A stretch of DNA of 64,000 nt from Rhizobium mongolense subsp. loessense (GTDB lineage: Bacteria > Pseudomonadota > Alphaproteobacteria > Rhizobiales > Rhizobiaceae). This document shows positions 62,764 through 64,000 of this stretch, in pieces. A program made the translations under genes and the position numbers. Positions within the stretch are counted from its first letter, which is position 1. Every line of letters starts with the position of its first letter. The notes under the pieces were generated by a model. The model saw only the letters and a list, made by a program, of their open reading frames with translations, made no database searches and was not told the DNA's origin. The stretch covers positions 207,087 through 271,086 of the forward strand of contig NZ_FMTM01000003.1 of assembly GCF_900099775.1 (NCBI RefSeq), written 5' to 3'.

Positions 62764-63985
62764 TCAGCGCGTCCCCTTCAAATATTGCTCGCGGGATATC
62801 GATCGGCATGGCAACGAGCGTTTCTATCTGCGCCTGCCAGGCATGCCGAAATATCGCATGACATCGGCCTATCTGGACGAGGCAGGCAGCATCACCCGGT
62901 CGTTTACCGAAGAATATCACCGCGTGCTGGCTGGCGATCGTGGTGAAAAGACGGTCCCGATTTCGCGACTGGAACCGGGTTCGGTTCGTTGGCTGGTCGA
63001 GACCTATTATCGGTCCAAGGCGTTTCAAAGCCAGTCGCCGGCCACGCAGAAGGACAAGAAGAGCGTTCTCAATCGCTATTGCAGCAATGTGGGCGAGCTG
63101 CCCTTCAAGAAGATCCGCAAATCCGACATCGAAGCCAGTCAGATGAAGCGCAGCGGGACCCCCGGCGCGGCCGACAAGCTGGTGAAGTACCTGAAGGCGC
63201 TCTTCAATTGGGCTATCAGCGCCGAGCTGGCGACCTTCAATCCCGCGAACGGCGTCACCAAAATCCACAAGTCTCCCGGTTTCCACACCTGGAGCGAAGC
63301 GGAGTTGGGGCGGTATCGCGCCGTCTATCCGCTCGGCTCCATGGCCCGGCTTGCAATGGAGCTGATGCTGAATTTGGGCGTCAGACGCTCGGACCTGGTC
63401 AAGCTCGGTTGGCGGAACCTGGTCGGCGACCGTATCGAATTCATGCCGGAGAAGGGCTCCGGCAAATATGCACAATCTCTCAGCCTGCCCGTCACAGACG
63501 AGCTACGCGAGGCGCTGGACGCGATCACACATGAACAGCCGACCTTCCTTGTCACCGAATACGGCAAGGCGTTCAGCGGGAACGGCTTCGGCAACAAGAT
63601 GCGCCAGTGGTGCAATGATGCCGATTTACCAGAATGCTCGTCGCACGGCCTCAGAAAGGCGTCCGCGACGATCCTCGCCGAGGCGGGCGCAACCGAGCAT
63701 CAGTTGATGGCGATCTTCGGCTGGTCTGATTCCAAGATGGCGCAGCACTACACCAAAGCCGCCCAATCCAAGCGGATTATCGATGCTGGTTTCGAGCGTC
63801 GGAAGACCTACGTGGCCCGCAAAAATGTCCCACTTTCATCGAACCGGAATTCCGGTGAGACAAATCTAGGAAAAAACGATGGAAAAACAACGTCCGAAGA
63901 AAGAAATGGTGGGCCCGGAGGGCCTGCCGAATTCCAAGAAAATCAGCAGCTTAACCCCGTGTGGGACGAAGACCCCATTTTATAA
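62729..63985 (+). CDS. Tyrosine recombinase/integrase
   Basis: A 418-residue integrase. The N-terminal arm-binding part is 'RFYLRLPGMPKYRMTSAYLD'; the core-binding SAM-like domain is near 'SRLEPGSVRWLVETYYRSKA'. The catalytic residues are R in 'LMLNLGVRRSDLVKLGWRNL', H-x2-R in 'CSSHGLRKASATILAEAGAT', and the H/W and Tyr nucleophile in 'FGWSDSKMAQHYTKAAQSKR'. The last 26 residues (from MVGP-out-of-frame region at 63,906) are encoded inside the att repeat, so integration alters or preserves its tail depending on what follows. Confidence 0.93.
   Translation: MAKTRLITRSGNQRVPFKYCSRDIDRHGNERFYLRLPGMPKYRMTSAYLDEAGSITRSFTEEYHRVLAGDRGEKTVPISRLEPGSVRWLVETYYRSKAFQSQSPATQKDKKSVLNRYCSNVGELPFKKIRKSDIEASQMKRSGTPGAADKLVKYLKALFNWAISAELATFNPANGVTKIHKSPGFHTWSEAELGRYRAVYPLGSMARLAMELMLNLGVRRSDLVKLGWRNLVGDRIEFMPEKGSGKYAQSLSLPVTDELREALDAITHEQPTFLVTEYGKAFSGNGFGNKMRQWCNDADLPECSSHGLRKASATILAEAGATEHQLMAIFGWSDSKMAQHYTKAAQSKRIIDAGFERRKTYVARKNVPLSSNRNSGETNLGKNDGKTTSEERNGGPGGPAEFQENQQLNPVWDEDPIL
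63827..63836 (+). promoter_or_regulatory. Putative integrase arm-type site (right)
   Basis: GTCCCACTTT, the same 10 bp as at 44,611-44,620, in the same orientation. A 14-bp palindrome ACCGGAATTCCGGT lies at 63,843-63,856 between it and the att repeat. Confidence 0.4.
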
Positions 63986-64000
63986 AAATCAATGGCTTAG
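63906..64000 (+). repeat. Right attachment-site repeat (attR), running off the window
   Basis: Identical to 44,506-44,600 and still matching at the last base of the window, so its full length is unknown. It contains the last codons and stop of the integrase. Confidence 0.85.

Larger units (their letters stand above)
44506..63905. mobile_element. 19.4-kb integrative mobilizable element with defence cargo
   Basis: The element is bounded by direct repeats at 44,506 and 63,906 (identical for 95 bp up to the window end, offset exactly 19,400). It carries a tyrosine integrase with two small excisionase-like HTH proteins next to the right repeat, and MobC, relaxase and a VirD4/TraG coupling protein near the left repeat. 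The repeats start with tRNA 3'-end sequence. No type IV secretion genes are present, so transfer would need a helper. Cargo, all on the minus strand, is a type I restriction operon with two extra genes, a DUF262/ATPase/unknown operon, and a HipA module. Three mobility genes have lesions. Confidence 0.88.

Overview
The window is about 64 kb of a high-GC alphaproteobacterial chromosome. It most resembles Rhizobiaceae (Rhizobium/Agrobacterium/Sinorhizobium). The evidence is the CarA, DnaG and RpoD protein sequences, the ProXWV-type quaternary-amine transporter, RIME-like palindromic repeats, a BgsB/BgsA-like glucan synthase locus and EcfG-type (GGAAC-N16-CGTT) promoters. No rRNA, complete tRNA or CRISPR array was seen.

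Core and housekeeping half (1-24,300): the end of a MATE transporter, an ABM monooxygenase, carA, a GatB/YqeY protein, dnaG, recQ, a cupin protein, the threonine-degradation pair kbl-tdh, a GFA-fold protein, rpoD and several small DUF proteins. These are followed by an AraC regulator next to an EamA exporter, a glycine-betaine/choline-type ABC transporter (minus strand), and DUF1428, YjbQ and small secreted proteins.

Catabolic and surface half (24,500-40,735): a LacI-type regulator with perfect palindromic operators heads a tightly packed eight-gene operon (Gfo/Idh/MocA, CoA-transferase, enoyl-CoA hydratase, aldehyde dehydrogenase, two GMC oxidoreductases, SDR). The substrate is unknown. Next come a Pro/Thr-tailed membrane protein, an IS3-family remnant, a long AT-rich leader, and a three-gene glucan operon: a membrane fusion protein, a six-hairpin-type glycosidase and a GT2 synthase.

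Degraded zone (40,735-44,500): remnants of an AI-2E transporter, a DUF2946 protein and a sensor histidine kinase. Also present are a PagL-like outer-membrane protein and a 27-residue membrane peptide gene behind a consensus EcfG promoter.

Integrative mobilizable element (44,506-63,905): exactly 19,400 bp separate two perfect copies of a repeat of at least 95 bp. The first 16-18 bp of the repeat match the 3' end of a tRNA (CCA tail, acceptor stem, T-stem strand). A third copy of just this core lies at 42,300. On the left are mobilization genes: HTH protein, MobC, a relaxase with two genes nested in its 3' half, and a VirD4/TraG coupling protein. On the right are the tyrosine integrase and two small HTH proteins. 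No type IV secretion genes are present, so the element would need a helper. The relaxase, coupling protein and one HTH gene each carry a single disabling lesion. The cargo looks like anti-phage defence: (i) a type I restriction operon of hsdR, an hsdM-hsdS fusion, a HEPN-motif protein and a nuclease-EVE-like fusion; (ii) a separate operon of a DUF262 protein, a DUF3696-type ATPase and an unrecognised 248-residue protein; (iii) a hipA-like kinase with an XRE partner in toxin-first order. The DUF262/ATPase/unknown trio and the HEPN plus nuclease-EVE additions to the restriction operon are the best candidates for an undescribed system.
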